Positions 32,090 through 41,940 of a DNA stretch of 64,000 bases are shown piece by piece. Position 1 is the first letter of the stretch. The number at the start of each line of letters is the position of its first letter. Made by a program: the position numbers and the translations under genes. The notes under the pieces are model-generated. The model saw only the letters and a program-made list of their open reading frames with translations, made no database searches and was not told where the DNA came from. Origin of the DNA: Actinernus sp. WN-2022. Its lineage: Eukaryota > Cnidaria > Anthozoa > Actiniaria > Actinernidae. The stretch spans positions 81,000,861 through 81,064,860 of the forward strand of contig JAOWCC010000019.1 in assembly GCA_030867875.1 (NCBI GenBank). The letters are read 5' to 3'.

Positions 32090-33240
32090 CACTGCTCGCC
32101 GTAAGGTTCTTTTTTGCCGACTTCCGAAAGGGGTTTGACCTTATTGACCATGGTAATTTACTAGACAAGCTTTCTAAGTTTAAGTTTCATAATTGTTTAT
32201 TAAGATGAAAATAGCTTCGTTATTGCAGGGTAGATCCCAATTTGTACGTATTACCTCGACACGCTCAGCATCGCTTGTTCTTAATGGTGGAATACCCCAG
32301 GAACAAAGTTATAGGCCCTATCTTGTTCGCAGTTATGGTTAACGATCTCCTACCCTCATGCATGGGGCCCACGTGCTAAGTCCGTAGATGACTTAACAGC
32401 TTTAGAAATTATTCCTAGAAACTCACCATCCTTATTAAATTTTATTGTAGAAGATATTCAATCTTTCGCGGTCAATAATAATATGCAGTTAAATCCTCGT
32501 AAATGTAAGGTTATGTCGATTGACTTTTTACACTACAATAGTTGCGTGATGCGACCCATTGCTACCGGCGGAAGCTATATAGAGTCCGTGAAGTCCTTCA
32601 AGCTAAGCTTATCGGGGTATTTATCTCAGAGGAACTCACGTGGGTTGCCCACTGCGATTATGTAGTCAAAAAAGCCAATCGGAGGCTGTATGCCCTGAGG
32701 CAACTCAAAAAGTGTGGTGGACATCGTTATCATTTACTGTACAGTAATTAGATCTGTCATAGAATATGCGTGTGTCGTGTATGCCAGCGTTCCATTATAC
32801 CTATCTAATGCCCTGGAAAATATCCAGAAAAGGGCATTAATTTGTCCATCATTGTTTCCGCGTATTGTTTACGGCGAAGCATTGGAAAAGGCGGGTATCC
32901 CACTCTAGCCGATCGTCGACTAGCGGCGTGTAAGAAATTTAAGCCGAGCATTAAGCCGGGTAATCCCATCTACCCCCTAATACATAACAGAGTAATAAAC
33001 TCATTGGCGCAGTACTCGCTGAGATCGGGCAAATGCAGTTACCCATTGGCCACTAGCTAAGACTGACCGTTTTAGCAATTTCGTAACTGTTAAATTCCAA
33101 GGTATCTAAATTTAACTTATATCATATAGTACGTATATATTTATTTATATAATCAGTAGCCCATTATTAAGTGTAATCAGCCTGTAATCCAATATGTATA
33201 CATTGCAAGAAGCGTGAATAAACTAATTATTATTATTATA
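32090..33240 (+). pseudogene. decayed LINE reverse transcriptase, 3' part
   Basis: In three alternating frames the plus strand shows a reverse-transcriptase series: FADFRKGFDLIDH near 32110, LNGGIPQGTKLGPILFAVMVNDL near 32280-32350, a remnant of the YVDDLT box near 32385, then MQLNPRKCKVMSIDF (32483) and LTWVAHCDYVVKKANRRLYALRQLKK (about 32630-32710). The end of the coding part gives ALENIQKRALI near 32810. At least four frameshifts or stops are needed. The 3' end has AATAAA and an ATT-rich tail at about 33215-33245. The order and motifs fit CR1/Jockey-group LINEs; the exact clade is open. Confidence 0.8.
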
Positions 33241-33260
33241 TTATTTATCATTTTTTAATG

Positions 33261-33350
33261 GATATCTACGGAGCCCCCTAAGGGCCATGCAACTTGTCGA
33301 GATGTCGAGTTGTCGAGTTGTCGAGTTGTCGAGATGTTTTGGGAGAACGC
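33261..33350. repeat. left TIR and subterminal repeats
   Basis: GATATCTACGGAGCCCCCTA is followed by about five units of TCGAGTTG/TCGAGATG. It mirrors 40970-41138 in inverted orientation. Confidence 0.75.
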
Positions 33351-33398
33351 TGAAACTCTTCGCCCGCGGGCTCAAAGCATCGTTCACGTGTAACAAAA

Positions 33399-33422
33399 AT
33401 GGCGCACCGTGATGAACTGGAG
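33399..33422 (+). CDS. HECT gene exon 1 (MAHRDELE)
   Basis: ATG in AAAAATGGCG context, eight codons, then a GTAAGC donor at 33423. It joins exon 2 in phase 0 to give a continuous SAM-like N-terminus. Confidence 0.55.
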
Positions 33423-34144
33423 GTAAGCTTATTTCAAGACGCTTTATCCTTTGTTCTTTTCCTTTGAGAACAATCGAAATTAGTTTCCTTTATCCTTAAG
33501 CATAACAGAGAGGATTAGATTTAAAAGGATTACATTTTAAAGGGAATCCTGTCAAGTTTAAAAAAAAAATTAAATGCAAGAATGATTAAAAACCAACGTC
33601 GCGAGCACTTTTCGAAGAATTCCTTTTTCTACACTTTTACAGATGTAGTAAATGATCAGTTTTGTCCGTGGATGGGGGATGATGAACATGCAGGGACCGC
33701 GGAGCACGCTTAAATTACTCTGGAAATGCTATATTTTTAAGAAAACACAATCAGCCTCACGAGTCCTCACCGGCCTGTATTCTCCTTACACGGACCATTT
33801 TAATACACTTGCCTATCCGTAAGTTACGTATCTAACTTAACGTGTTCATCAAATAGTATATTAAATGTAGGCGAGGTCAAATAAATATGAAATAACATGG
33901 CCAAAGGAAAGGGAGTGTGAAATCCACAACCCCAACTGTTTTGGGGAAAATTTGCTGAGCAGACCTAAATTTTACTCCATTTCTTAGCTTTGAGTTTCAT
34001 GGACCAAACACGCAGTTAGATAATTCGCAGTATCCTAGGGAAAATAAAAAAAAATCAATTATGAAAATGTACAGTGATAATAATGGAGTCACTCTTTCAT
34101 TTTCATGTAGCCCTATTCTGTATTTTTGTTTTTTTATTGTACAG

Positions 34145-34213
34145 GAAGTGTGCTCCTTTTTAAGGAGTAGAAACATAGACGAGCAAACAATAAAGAATTT
34201 CATAGAGCTGAAG
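34145..34213 (+). CDS. HECT gene exon 2, SAM-like
   Basis: Bounded by TTGTACAG and GTAATT. Its 23 codons give EVCSFLRSRNIDEQTIKNFI and a little more, the first helices of a SAM-like domain. Confidence 0.6.
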
Positions 34214-35111
34214 GTAATTTAAATATTACATGTATTAAAGTTGGAACATGTTATATGACTTATATTCATAGTGCTAATACATCAGTTATTAACCAAAGTT
34301 TTTAAGCCTGCATTTTCTCTAGCTGTCATCTTATAACCTAGTTTTGGCTATGCCACTTTCGTCCCAGACCATGTAAAAACAATTTTTTTTTGAGGAGTTA
34401 AAGCTGATGCTGCATATTGTTTATCTATTAATGTTTAATAAACAAGCAGCAGTGTTTATCAAGTTTAACATCACATGCCGAAGGCCTGATTATGGTATGG
34501 CAGACTTAATATGACAAAAGTCTTCCCTTGTCATTTAATTGTTCTCGGTGTGCTCTCAGAAGCTCTGCATATCAAACAATTGTTGTCGTTCAGAGTAATA
34601 TTTGGGCCTGACTAGATGCTAGTGAGGCATACGCTCATCCTTTTCAAATTTCGCTATCGAATCTTCAAAAAACGATTCCGGCGATTTTTTTAATCGCACT
34701 TCCTGTAGCCTACGTCGTATCCGCCTCTCTTCTGCCGGCTCGCTACACTTTCTGAACGTGTTTTAGTATTCGACGATCCGTCCTGCTTTCCAAATATGGA
34801 ATATATTGACCATATATGGAATATCACAGGGAGCTCTCAGGAACGACACTTTTCTCGATAAATTGTTTGATATGAATAATTTCCGAACTTGACATGGTCT
34901 ATCAGTTGTCCCAAACTTCACGGTTTCTTGGTCCCAGACCTCCAACTGTGCCGAAACTATTCAAAAATAGCTGCTGCTTGAGAAAAGTCATGAGCAACAA
35001 AGGTTAATCAAACTTTTATATTTTCTTCCCCCTGTGATAACGAGACAAGAGTGTGTGAGAAAGACATGAGTTTTAATAAAAACGATTTATACATTTTTGT
35101 CTCTATATCAG

Positions 35112-35249
35112 ATGGATTTCCAAGCAATTGTCATGTCGCCAGCGGAGGAACTCCAAAACATAGGCTGTGTGAAAGGTGATGCAATGAATGTGAAGTATTT
35201 TGCTGAAACAAAACTACAGGAAATGAAGCAAATTTCTCAGTGGAAAAGA
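35112..35249 (+). CDS. HECT gene exon 3, SAM-like end, interrupted
   Basis: Starts after the acceptor TATATCAG. Encodes MDFQAIVMSP...ELQNIGCVKGDAMNVKYF, completing the SAM-like fold. The frame hits a stop at 35250 exactly where a foldback element begins, so the natural end of the exon is lost. Confidence 0.6.
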
Positions 35250-35836
35250 TGAGGCGGACAAAGATGGCGGACTTAGGGAAAGGAAATTGTTTTCGGGGTG
35301 GTGCTAGTAAAATTTTGACAACTGTGATGACGTAATTCAAGAAACCACGTGATATTGCCATGGCCATAATAAAGGAAGGAGTGGGTCGAAGACCGGCTTT
35401 TGCACGGATCGTGGGATTTTAGTCAGTTCTTACTAACCTGATTCAGTCAGTCAAATGGAGCCGAATAAGGGTTTGAAAAATCTCGGAAAGTCTCTTCTTT
35501 CATGAACAGTGCAATTTTGTTTAGGATGCCGATAGGTTTGAGACATTTTTTGCGTTATTAAGAATACTAAAAATTCCACAATCCGTGCAAAAGCCGGTGC
35601 CGAATTCGTAATCTTCCGCGAAAATGAAACGTGAATTATAAGTTGCCACCAGCCACCCACCGACTGCGTATTATTTCTTACTGCCCCACTCCTCTCTTTA
35701 TTATGGCAATATCACGTGGTTTCTCGAATTACGTCATCACAGTTGTCAAAATTTTACTAGTGACCACCCCGAAAACACATGAAAACAATTTCCTTTCCCC
35801 AAGTCGGCCATCTTTGTCCGCCATCTTGGATTGGGC
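35248..35836. mobile_element. foldback element inside the HECT gene
   Basis: The left arm GGCGGACAAAGATGGCGGAC and the right arm GTCGGCCATCTTTGTCCGCC are inverted. Further in, AAGGAAATTGTTTTC, ATTTTGACAACTGTGATGACG and CACGTGATATTGCCAT recur inverted. The arms are about 180 bp. Confidence 0.75.
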
Positions 35837-36164
35837 GCGCAAGGCCTCATGGTAAAGTTACTGGGGCCCCAAAAACATTTTTTGCCATTAGCTGGCCCCA
35901 CGATGGGGGTATTTGCAACGTTCTAGATCTGATTCCAAAATGACAAAATTCCCACAGCTTCTTTTCTTTGGCCGCCATCGCTATTGTCTCTGAGATCTCT
36001 GGGGATTGATTGCAAACCAAGAATTGGATGTTATGCGAAATGGAACTTACATGTAGATGACTCATCATAAGTGTTCTCTAGGCGGATTGCCAATTCGTTT
36101 AAAATCGTGTAGTGTAGAGTTAAATAACTGCTACTTTTGTTTATTAATGTGCCATCTGTTTCAG

Positions 36165-36569
36165 TGTATGCAGTTGAACTCAGTAGAAACAACCGAGCAG
36201 TTGAGGACAACCGTGTTACAACTCGAGTTTGAGTTCTTGGTTGACTGTGGCTACGCTAAACCCCTGGGAAATTGCATCTTGGATGATAAAGCAGAGATGT
36301 TGGAGTGCGTATTTCTACATTTGACGCACTATAGAATCCGAGCCGAGCTAGACCAGTTAAAAGAGGGCCTTGCAAAGGTGGAGCTCCTACAAGCCATACA
36401 ACGTAGGCCAAATGTTTGGAGACCGCTTCTCTGCATGGACACAAGGCTCCAAATCAACGCGGAATACATTAGGCAATTGTTTGTGCCTTCCTTCTCGGCA
36501 ATGGGCAGCAATGCTAGACCTGTCGAGGAAGACCTCATGTACAACTGGGAAGAGTACCTCAGGGAATGG
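36165..36569 (+). CDS. HECT gene exon 4, HECT N-lobe part
   Basis: Starts after CTGTTTCAG and ends at a GTAAGA donor (36570). The 135 residues run from CMQLNSVETTEQ to YLREW. The segment with the gatekeeper-like FLVDCGYAKP, the helix ELDQLKEGL and the FVPSFSAMGSNARPVEE loop is typical of HECT N-lobes. The donor/acceptor phases to exon 5 do not match cleanly, another sign of decay or of a missing piece. Confidence 0.65.
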
Positions 36570-37223
36570 GTAAGATTGGTACTTCTTCATTTTGATCATT
36601 TTAGAGAATATAGGCCAGCTGCAGAAGTTTATTCAATAATAAGTACTAACGCAGTTCCAATAGTCAAATGCTTTAGAATTGAAATAATCACGGCTACAAC
36701 ATACAGTTCTATAGATCTAAGCTCGCTCATGGAAGGGAAACCATCCTACCCATTCGTACAGTGGAAAGTCCAGAAGAGGAAAGGGGAACGATGGGTTCGA
36801 ATTTGTGCCACAAAGGGTTTGGAGACCGCTTCTCTGCATGGACACAAGGCTCCAAATCAACGCGGAATACATTAGGCAATTGTTTGTGCCTTCCTTCTCG
36901 GCAATGGGCAGCAATGCTAGACCTGTCGAGGAAGACCTCATGTACAACTGGAAAGAGTACCTCAGGGAATGGGTAAGATTGGTACTTCTTCATTTTGATC
37001 ATTTTAGAGAATATAGGCCAGCTGCAGAAGTTTATTCAATAATAAGTACTAACGCAGTTCCAATAGTCAAATGCTTTAGAATTGAAATAATCACGGCTAC
37101 AACATACAGTTCTATAGATCTAAGCTCGCTCATGGAAGGGAAACCATCCTACCCATTCGTACAGTGGAAAGTCCAGAAGAGGAAAGGGGAACGATGGGTT
37201 CGAATTTGTGCCACAAAGGGTTT
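36418..37223. repeat. 403-bp tandem duplication within the HECT exon
   Basis: 36418-36820 and 36821-37223 are direct tandem copies, apparently identical except for one base (GGGAAGAG at about 36548 versus GGAAAGAG in copy 2, which changes E to K). Because 403 is not a multiple of 3, the duplication shifts the frame. It also duplicates the exon 4 donor. Confidence 0.9.
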
Positions 37224-37557
37224 GCGTTAACGTCAGTATCAAACAGTTTAATTTAGGACTGTTTTGCGTAAAAGGAAATACGACAACATGCATTTGTTGT
37301 TGTAAACCTTTCTCTTAAACATGAACACCATTCTTGGTAAAACAGAGTTTTATTTCGTCTAACGATAGCAAATCCTAGAGCCTTCGTGAATTTAACACAT
37401 GAAGATGAGAAAGGCATTTCGTTCACAGGCTGACATGCACCATGTTGTTCGGTATGCATGTTCTGCCATTCTTCACTTTCCATTGCAACCCCCAGCCAGG
37501 CAACGCCTAACTTCACCAAATCGCTTATATGAGTAACCTTTTTGGTTTTTATTGCAG

Positions 37558-37825
37558 AAAACGAGGGAAAAGTACGTGGTTCGGGAACAGAAGCTACTTT
37601 GAAGGACCTGTTCGTCTTCCTGACCGGGTCAGACAGAGATTCACAGCGAACGGCACTATAATTTTCGATCATAGAAAGACACAAGAAAGTCGTTTTCCTT
37701 CTGTCTCGACGTGCCTGCCTCAGTTACAACTCCCCGTGTCTAATAATCTGACAGGGGACTATGATGGCTTTAAAGAACAAATGAATATTGCTGTACTTGT
37801 GTCCATGGGATTTGGTAACCTGTGA
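37558..37825 (+). CDS. HECT gene last exon, C-lobe with catalytic Cys
   Basis: Follows TTTTATTGCAG. The start of the exon reads sensibly in one frame (NEGKVRGSGTEATLKDLFVF). From about 37650 the sense moves to another frame (TIIFDHRKTQESRFPSVSTC...GFGNL, stop at 37825). The cysteine in STC sits where the HECT thioester cysteine is expected. Confidence 0.65.
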
Positions 37826-38690
37826 TCAATGACCTTAAGTGTCTATCATTCTATCGTTTAGCACTAGCTACTTGATCAAAACTGAGTTATCGATTAGATG
37901 GCCTAGTTCAACATAAGGGGTCAAAACATATTAAATGTGTTTTCATATCTTGTTTTAACATTTAAATGAGTAAGTACTAGTGAGGCTTTAAAAACACTTT
38001 GTGACTGTAAATTAGGTTACGGAAGCACACGTTACCAGTGATAGAGCGTTTTACCAACTCAGTCCTGTTAGACATGGTGAAACAGACGTTGATTTGTCAT
38101 CTGATATGTTTTAAAACTGAAAATAGACCAACAAAGCATCGTATTATTGTTAGGGGTCGCATGTTTATTACGCTTTATGTGGCATTTTATTATTGTTAAA
38201 AACTGTTGCTGCCCTGTAACAAAATATATTCAAAACAAGGAATAAACCTTTGATTATATATATGAATCCAGTCTAGGCTGATGATAAGTTCCTGAGACAG
38301 GAGGAGAGGTTGAACACGCCGGAGTCAGTTTAAAGTAAAAAAAAAATCCTGAATGCAAATCTCAACGTTCTCTTTTGCCCTCCATCTGATCCACGTGATC
38401 GAATACTTAAAAGTTAGCGATTTTCCCCTCTGAATATTTAGGGTACTTGCTCACTTCTCGTACATCACCCGCGGTTGAGAGGAGCTTGGAAATCTTTCCG
38501 CTTCCCTTTTTAGTCCAACCCCAGCCTAGTCCCAGGCGTTCCTTACTACACGCTGTCCGGTGACGTCACGCATTATAGTCGCTACCAATCTCCACTCCGA
38601 ATAAAGGAAACGGATCGGAAAGCATGGTACTAGGCTGCCGGAACCCCAATTCTCTCCCAGTCTCCTTTCAAGCGCTCCTTTTGACTTGCC
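37826..38690. other. non-coding interior of the transposon
   Basis: No gene seen between the HECT stop and the repeats preceding the transposase. It probably contains the 3' flank of the HECT gene. Confidence 0.4.
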
Positions 38691-38693
38691 TTT

Positions 38694-38945
38694 AACAATT
38701 ATTCACCGAAGTGGAGGTGAATAGTGGAGGATTATCCACCACTATTCACCAACACTGAGGTGAATAATTGTTTTAATATGTACCACGCTTCAGGGCCGGG
38801 TTGTTCGAAGCAAGGTTAATTTTAACAGTAGGTTAGCGCTAAATCTGTAATTGTAATCTGTACAGTTTAACCTCGGGTTAGCGATTTAACCCCGGGTTAG
38901 TGCTTAACCTTACTTCGAACAACCGGGCCCAGGTGAATAACCAGC
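38694..38945. repeat. palindromic element split by a second foldback MITE
   Basis: Copies of the motif GGTGAATA and its inverse flank 38694-38775 and resume at 38932. Between them lies a 138-bp foldback (38793-38930) whose arms GGGCCGGGTTGTTCGAAG and CTTCGAACAACCGGGCCC are inverted. Confidence 0.65.
38793..38930. mobile_element. foldback MITE, 138 bp
   Basis: The arms GGGTTGTTCGAAGCAAGGTTAA and TTAACCTTACTTCGAACAACCC are inverted, and repeated GGGTTAGCG motifs occur in the middle. Confidence 0.7.
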
Positions 38946-39097
38946 ACCAAATAGTTATTTTATTTTCTGTCAAATGGACAAAAACTCGTGCGAGATAATT
39001 GCTGCTTTGCTCGGAGGTTTATATGAAATCTTATTATACGACTTGGCGTTTTCGAGTGCAAATACGGGCTAAAACGAGTGCAAATACGAGACATGGG

Positions 39098-39500
39098 TCA
39101 AAAACCGGTTTGCACAGGTTTATTAATACTTAAAAGGTTTTGTAAGCTCGCGAGCCAATCGAAATGGGGCTGTTTGAGCAACAGCCAATCAGCTTTTAGC
39201 GCGGGAAAAACGTTTTCAGTGCGCGTCCGCCCCCGACATTTCACTTGAACTGAGGCTGAGATGTTTCTTCGAGATTTCTTGTTAAACAGAGCTGTAACGT
39301 AAGCGAAACAAATCTGTAAGCTGTCGTATAATAAATAATTTATTACACGAAAAGTTGTGTAATGCGGCTGGGAAATTTTACTCGTCAATTATATTTTTTT
39401 CTCGCCTTTCAGGATCGAATAAATAAAACTGACTCGTAAAAATTCCCAACCGTATTACACAAGTGTAATAACCTCTTTATGTTCACTGTTTGAGTAGCCA
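39098..39500. repeat. diverged palindromic repeat region
   Basis: TTACACGAAAAGTTGTGTAATGCGGCTGGGAA faces TTCCCAACCGTATTACACAAGTGTAAT. The motif GAGTGCAAATACG is repeated at 39053 and 39078. It looks like one or two old MITEs. Confidence 0.45.
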
Positions 39501-39622
39501 ATCAGAGCGCGCGTAAAGTGATATTCACTGGTGTGGTATATACTAAATGGTTTATATGACTGCATTGCAAAAAACGTTTATCACAGACTGAGAGTGAGAA
39601 GACGGTTCATTAAAGTATAAAT

Positions 39623-40799
39623 TCATATGTTTTCTATTGCGTCTAAAAGTTTGATATACAACTGCTTGGCTGTTTCTGGGGACTGAGGCTGGTCAAGTCC
39701 AAGCTCATTAATGATTATTGTAGCCAGTTGTGCAAATGAATCTAAACAGTCAGGTGGAGGATCACAGCAGCAAAGCTCTTCGGCAACATCGATGTCATCG
39801 TCGTCAACAACGTAATTGTGCTCTCTTATTCCTTGTCCTAATAAAGATGGCATAAAGTATAAAGTGTCCGGTCTACCCGGAGGATAATTGGGGTTAGTTG
39901 AAGGTCTAATGCGGTGCACATTCCATTGAATGGCAGCCCTCTGAAGCTCATCTCGTAACACCCTCATATAGCAGAACTTTAGGCATTCCACATGTAGTAC
40001 ATTGTACATTAGCATCACAATACAAACCAAGGTCTCTCATATCTTTGAAATGACTTATCCACCACTCTGTACAGTTTTTTCGCAAATGGCCCCACCAAGC
40101 CTCAATCCTCTGATTTACGACAGACTTGCCATACATGAAACTGTTGCTGCCTGAAAGGGAATCGAGGCAGTCACGCCTAAAAAAACGTTGCATACCTGCT
40201 ACTTTCACGTTTTCTGTCCCGTAATCAGCACGTACAACTGTTGGCGTTTCCCCAATTTGCTTCACAAAGTCAAGAAAATAATTTGACACAACACGCGAAT
40301 CGTTATTCGTAGGACCCACCTCTAGCCACATTATGCGACGGCTAAACCCATTTTTACATCCATGAACACAAAATCCAAAGGGTTTTAATTTGTCATAGCC
40401 GTCTATGTGCCACAAGTAGTTCGGTCCCTTAGCTCTATATTGCCTTCGTCGTAATCTATTTCTTAGTCGCTGAGAGACTCCCTCTGGATCTATTATCCTT
40501 AGAGCATGCCGTACTGTTTCTCGACTGACAACCAGTCTGTGATCATTCCTCAGTCGTTGCCACATTGCACGATAACCAATACAGCTCCCGGCACTTCCTT
40601 CCATTTCTTGTTCGATAGTCCTAATGACTAACCCTAAATCAGCATGATTTCCCCTTCTTCTAAGGCCTCTTCTTTGAACAATTCGTTTCAGTTGACGTAC
40701 ACTAATCCTGATTCCATGAACGAGGGTGAGGAAGGCAACTATTTCCTGTTGTTGAAATCCAAGGTCAAAATAACTTTTTATAAGTTGGTCACGATCCAT
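39623..40799 (-). pseudogene. integrase-core (DDE) transposase, one frameshift
   Basis: Two minus-strand frames (40904-39948 and 40030-39623) form one protein of about 400 residues. An N-terminal helix-turn-helix (DQLIKSYFDLGFQQQEI...RQLKRIVQRRG) precedes a retroviral-type integrase core. The core has D168 in LWHIDGYDKL, D227 in VVRADYGTEN and E268 in NQRIEAWWGHLRK, numbered from the ATG at 40904. The C-terminus has NVHRIRPSTN and an acidic tail. The start at 40799 (MDRDQ) is preferred because the upstream residues are hydrophobic and look unrelated. The frame is broken by a 7-bp direct duplication at 39997-40010. The domain combination resembles IS3EU/Ginger-type transposases; it could also be a Polinton-type integrase relative. 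Confidence 0.75.
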
Positions 40800-40904
40800 G
40801 TTTCCATGTTCTCCCTGAGCAGGTATGTATCTCTCGAGAACCGCATTTGTACCAAAGAAAAGACAACTTATAAGGAACAACATTAGATTCAGCACCATTC
40901 TCAT
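39948..40904 (-). CDS. transposase N-terminal HTH and DDE core, open segment
   Basis: This 318-residue open frame contains all three catalytic acids of the integrase core, with 40 residues between the second D and the E. It ends 13 residues after the frameshift. An intact core with a broken C-terminus suggests recent inactivation. Confidence 0.75.
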   Translation of the reverse strand: MRMVLNLMLFLISCLFFGTNAVLERYIPAQGEHGNMDRDQLIKSYFDLGFQQQEIVAFLTLVHGIRISVRQLKRIVQRRGLRRRGNHADLGLVIRTIEQEMEGSAGSCIGYRAMWQRLRNDHRLVVSRETVRHALRIIDPEGVSQRLRNRLRRRQYRAKGPNYLWHIDGYDKLKPFGFCVHGCKNGFSRRIMWLEVGPTNNDSRVVSNYFLDFVKQIGETPTVVRADYGTENVKVAGMQRFFRRDCLDSLSGSNSFMYGKSVVNQRIEAWWGHLRKNCTEWWISHFKDMRDLGLYCDANVQCTTCGMPKVLLYEGVTR

Positions 40905-40969
40905 TACTTCTTTTACAAGACTCGCCTTTCATTCATGGCCTGCATTATATTTGGTCAGCGTTTCGGGCC

Positions 40970-41138
40970 AAACAACTCGACATCTCGACAACTCGACATC
41001 TCGACAACTCGACAACTCGACAACTCGACAACTCGACAACTCGACAACTCGACAACTCGACAACTCGACAACTCGACAACTCGACAACTCGACAACTCGA
41101 CAACTCGACAAGGCCTTTAGGGGGGCTCCGTAGATATC
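40970..41138. repeat. right TIR and (CAACTCGA)n array
   Basis: About 15 units of the 8-bp motif CAACTCGA (some CATCTCGA) precede the terminal GGGGCTCCGTAGATATC. The left end has the same motif inverted but fewer units, so the array length differs between the two ends. Open frames through this array are artefacts of the repeat. Confidence 0.85.
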
Positions 41139-41584
41139 AGTTATCTGTTGAATTTGTTAAAACCACCTTTTCCCTTAAATGAACTTACCTACCAGTATTA
41201 CATTATTTTTCTTAACAAAATACATAAATATATGCGTGGCTTGCTTAAAGGGGCCGTCTCACCCACAGTGCTTAGTGTGCTTTTGTTATTGTTTATACCG
41301 GGACTTTGACCCCTTGCCTCACGAACTAAGCGTATATATTCTTTATGTTTTTGATTTGAACATGGATGACCTTGATGAAACTAATAGTACCTTACAAGTT
41401 TAATGTGAAGTCAACAAAGTGTTATACATGCAACAGTAATTGGCTGTACTATAATATTTACCGCTCACCCGTCGCTGCTATAAACAGAGAACACTCTCTC
41501 CGGGTAATACTATAATAATTATGAAAGCGAGAGAGACAGAGAGAGAGAAAGAGAGAGACAGAGAGAGAGAGAGAGATCTGCTAG
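41139..41584. other. non-coding with (GA)n tract
   Basis: A GA-rich microsatellite at about 41526-41576 leads into a CTGCTAGCAGGCAAT motif, which recurs at about 42114. No gene seen. Confidence 0.45.
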
Positions 41585-41940
41585 CAGGCAATCCCGTTGC
41601 TGGCAGTAGCAGAGAACCAGTTCAATAGCGAACAGTGAACGAATTACAGCTCATTTCAATGGGAAATTATTATCACGGTAGCCTACGTGTAGCCGTTACC
41701 CACCAAAAATCGGAGTTTTTGGTGGGTAATGGCTACACGTAGGCTATTATCACGGCGGCTCTGTTGTGAACTTTTTTGTGCGAGTATAAACTTTGATCGA
41801 TCCGGTGAATCCGAAAATCTCGGCGAAATAACTGTGTGAAAGCCCTTCGAAACCAGAGAGAGACTGTTTCCACAAGTTAAACGCCGAAGCCCTCAAAATG
41901 ATTTTAGGAAATTGTTCAATTCTTTTAGGGTCAACCAAGC
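41585..41940. repeat. duplicated segment (partner 42965-43220)
   Basis: Shares GAGAACCAGT, GAAATTATTATCA, CGGTGAATCCGAAAATCTCGG and CCACAAGTTAAACGCC with 42965-43220 in the same orientation. Contains the 68-bp insert at 41679. Confidence 0.7.
41679..41746. mobile_element. 68-bp palindromic MITE with 9-bp target duplication
   Basis: The arms TAGCCTACGTGTAGCC and GGCTACACGTAGGCTA are inverted, with TTACCCACCAAAAA facing TTTTTGGTGGGTAA in the middle. TTATCACGG flanks both sides (41670-41678 and 41747-41755). A 9-bp duplication is typical of Mutator-like elements. The partner locus near 43040 has no insert. Confidence 0.8.

Larger units (their letters stand above)
33399..37825 (+). pseudogene. 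SAM-like/HECT E3 ubiquitin-ligase gene of the transposon
   Basis: Five plausible exons follow the left TIR: 33399-33422, 34145-34213, 35112-35249, 36165-36569 and 37558-37825. The first three join in phase 0 and encode a SAM-like fold (VCSFLRSRNIDEQ...ELQNIGCVKGDAM). Exon 4 encodes part of a HECT domain (LVDCGYAKPL...LDQLKEGLAKVELLQ...LFVPSFSAMGSNARPVEEDL). The last exon encodes the HECT C-lobe with the catalytic cysteine context FPSVSTCLPQLQLP and ends GFGNL. HECT ligases transfer ubiquitin through this cysteine. Damage: exon 3 runs into a foldback insertion at 35248, the first part of the HECT N-lobe is missing, a 403-bp tandem duplication disrupts exon 4, and the last exon has a frameshift near 37650. 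Closest known group: HECT proteins annotated as G2/M-phase-specific E3 ligase-like (from memory). Confidence 0.7.
33261..41138. mobile_element. 7.9-kb DNA transposon with HECT-ligase and DDE transposase genes
   Basis: The ends GATATCTACGGAGCCCC and GGGGCTCCGTAGATATC are inverted repeats. Just inside both, the same subterminal tandem motif (TCGAGTTG / CAACTCGA) occurs in opposite orientation, followed by a second short inverted match (GAACGCTGAA / TTTCGGGCC side). Two genes start just inside the ends and converge: a SAM-like/HECT gene (33399 rightward) and an integrase-core transposase (about 40799 leftward). A two-gene layout anchored at both TIRs argues that the HECT gene belongs to the element. 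The superfamily could be IS3EU- or Ginger-like; I cannot confirm it. Both genes are broken, so the copy is probably dead. Confidence 0.7.

Noticed and set aside
40929..41133. Repetitive protein from open frames through the CAACTCGA array
   Set aside because: All frames on both strands stay open because the 8-bp unit has no stop. This is an artefact of the tandem repeat.
33261..41138. Polinton/Maverick element
   Set aside because: No DNA polymerase B, packaging ATPase, protease or capsid gene is present, and the size is too small.
41526..41576. GA-rich tract as a regulatory element
   Set aside because: A plain microsatellite; nothing ties it to a promoter.
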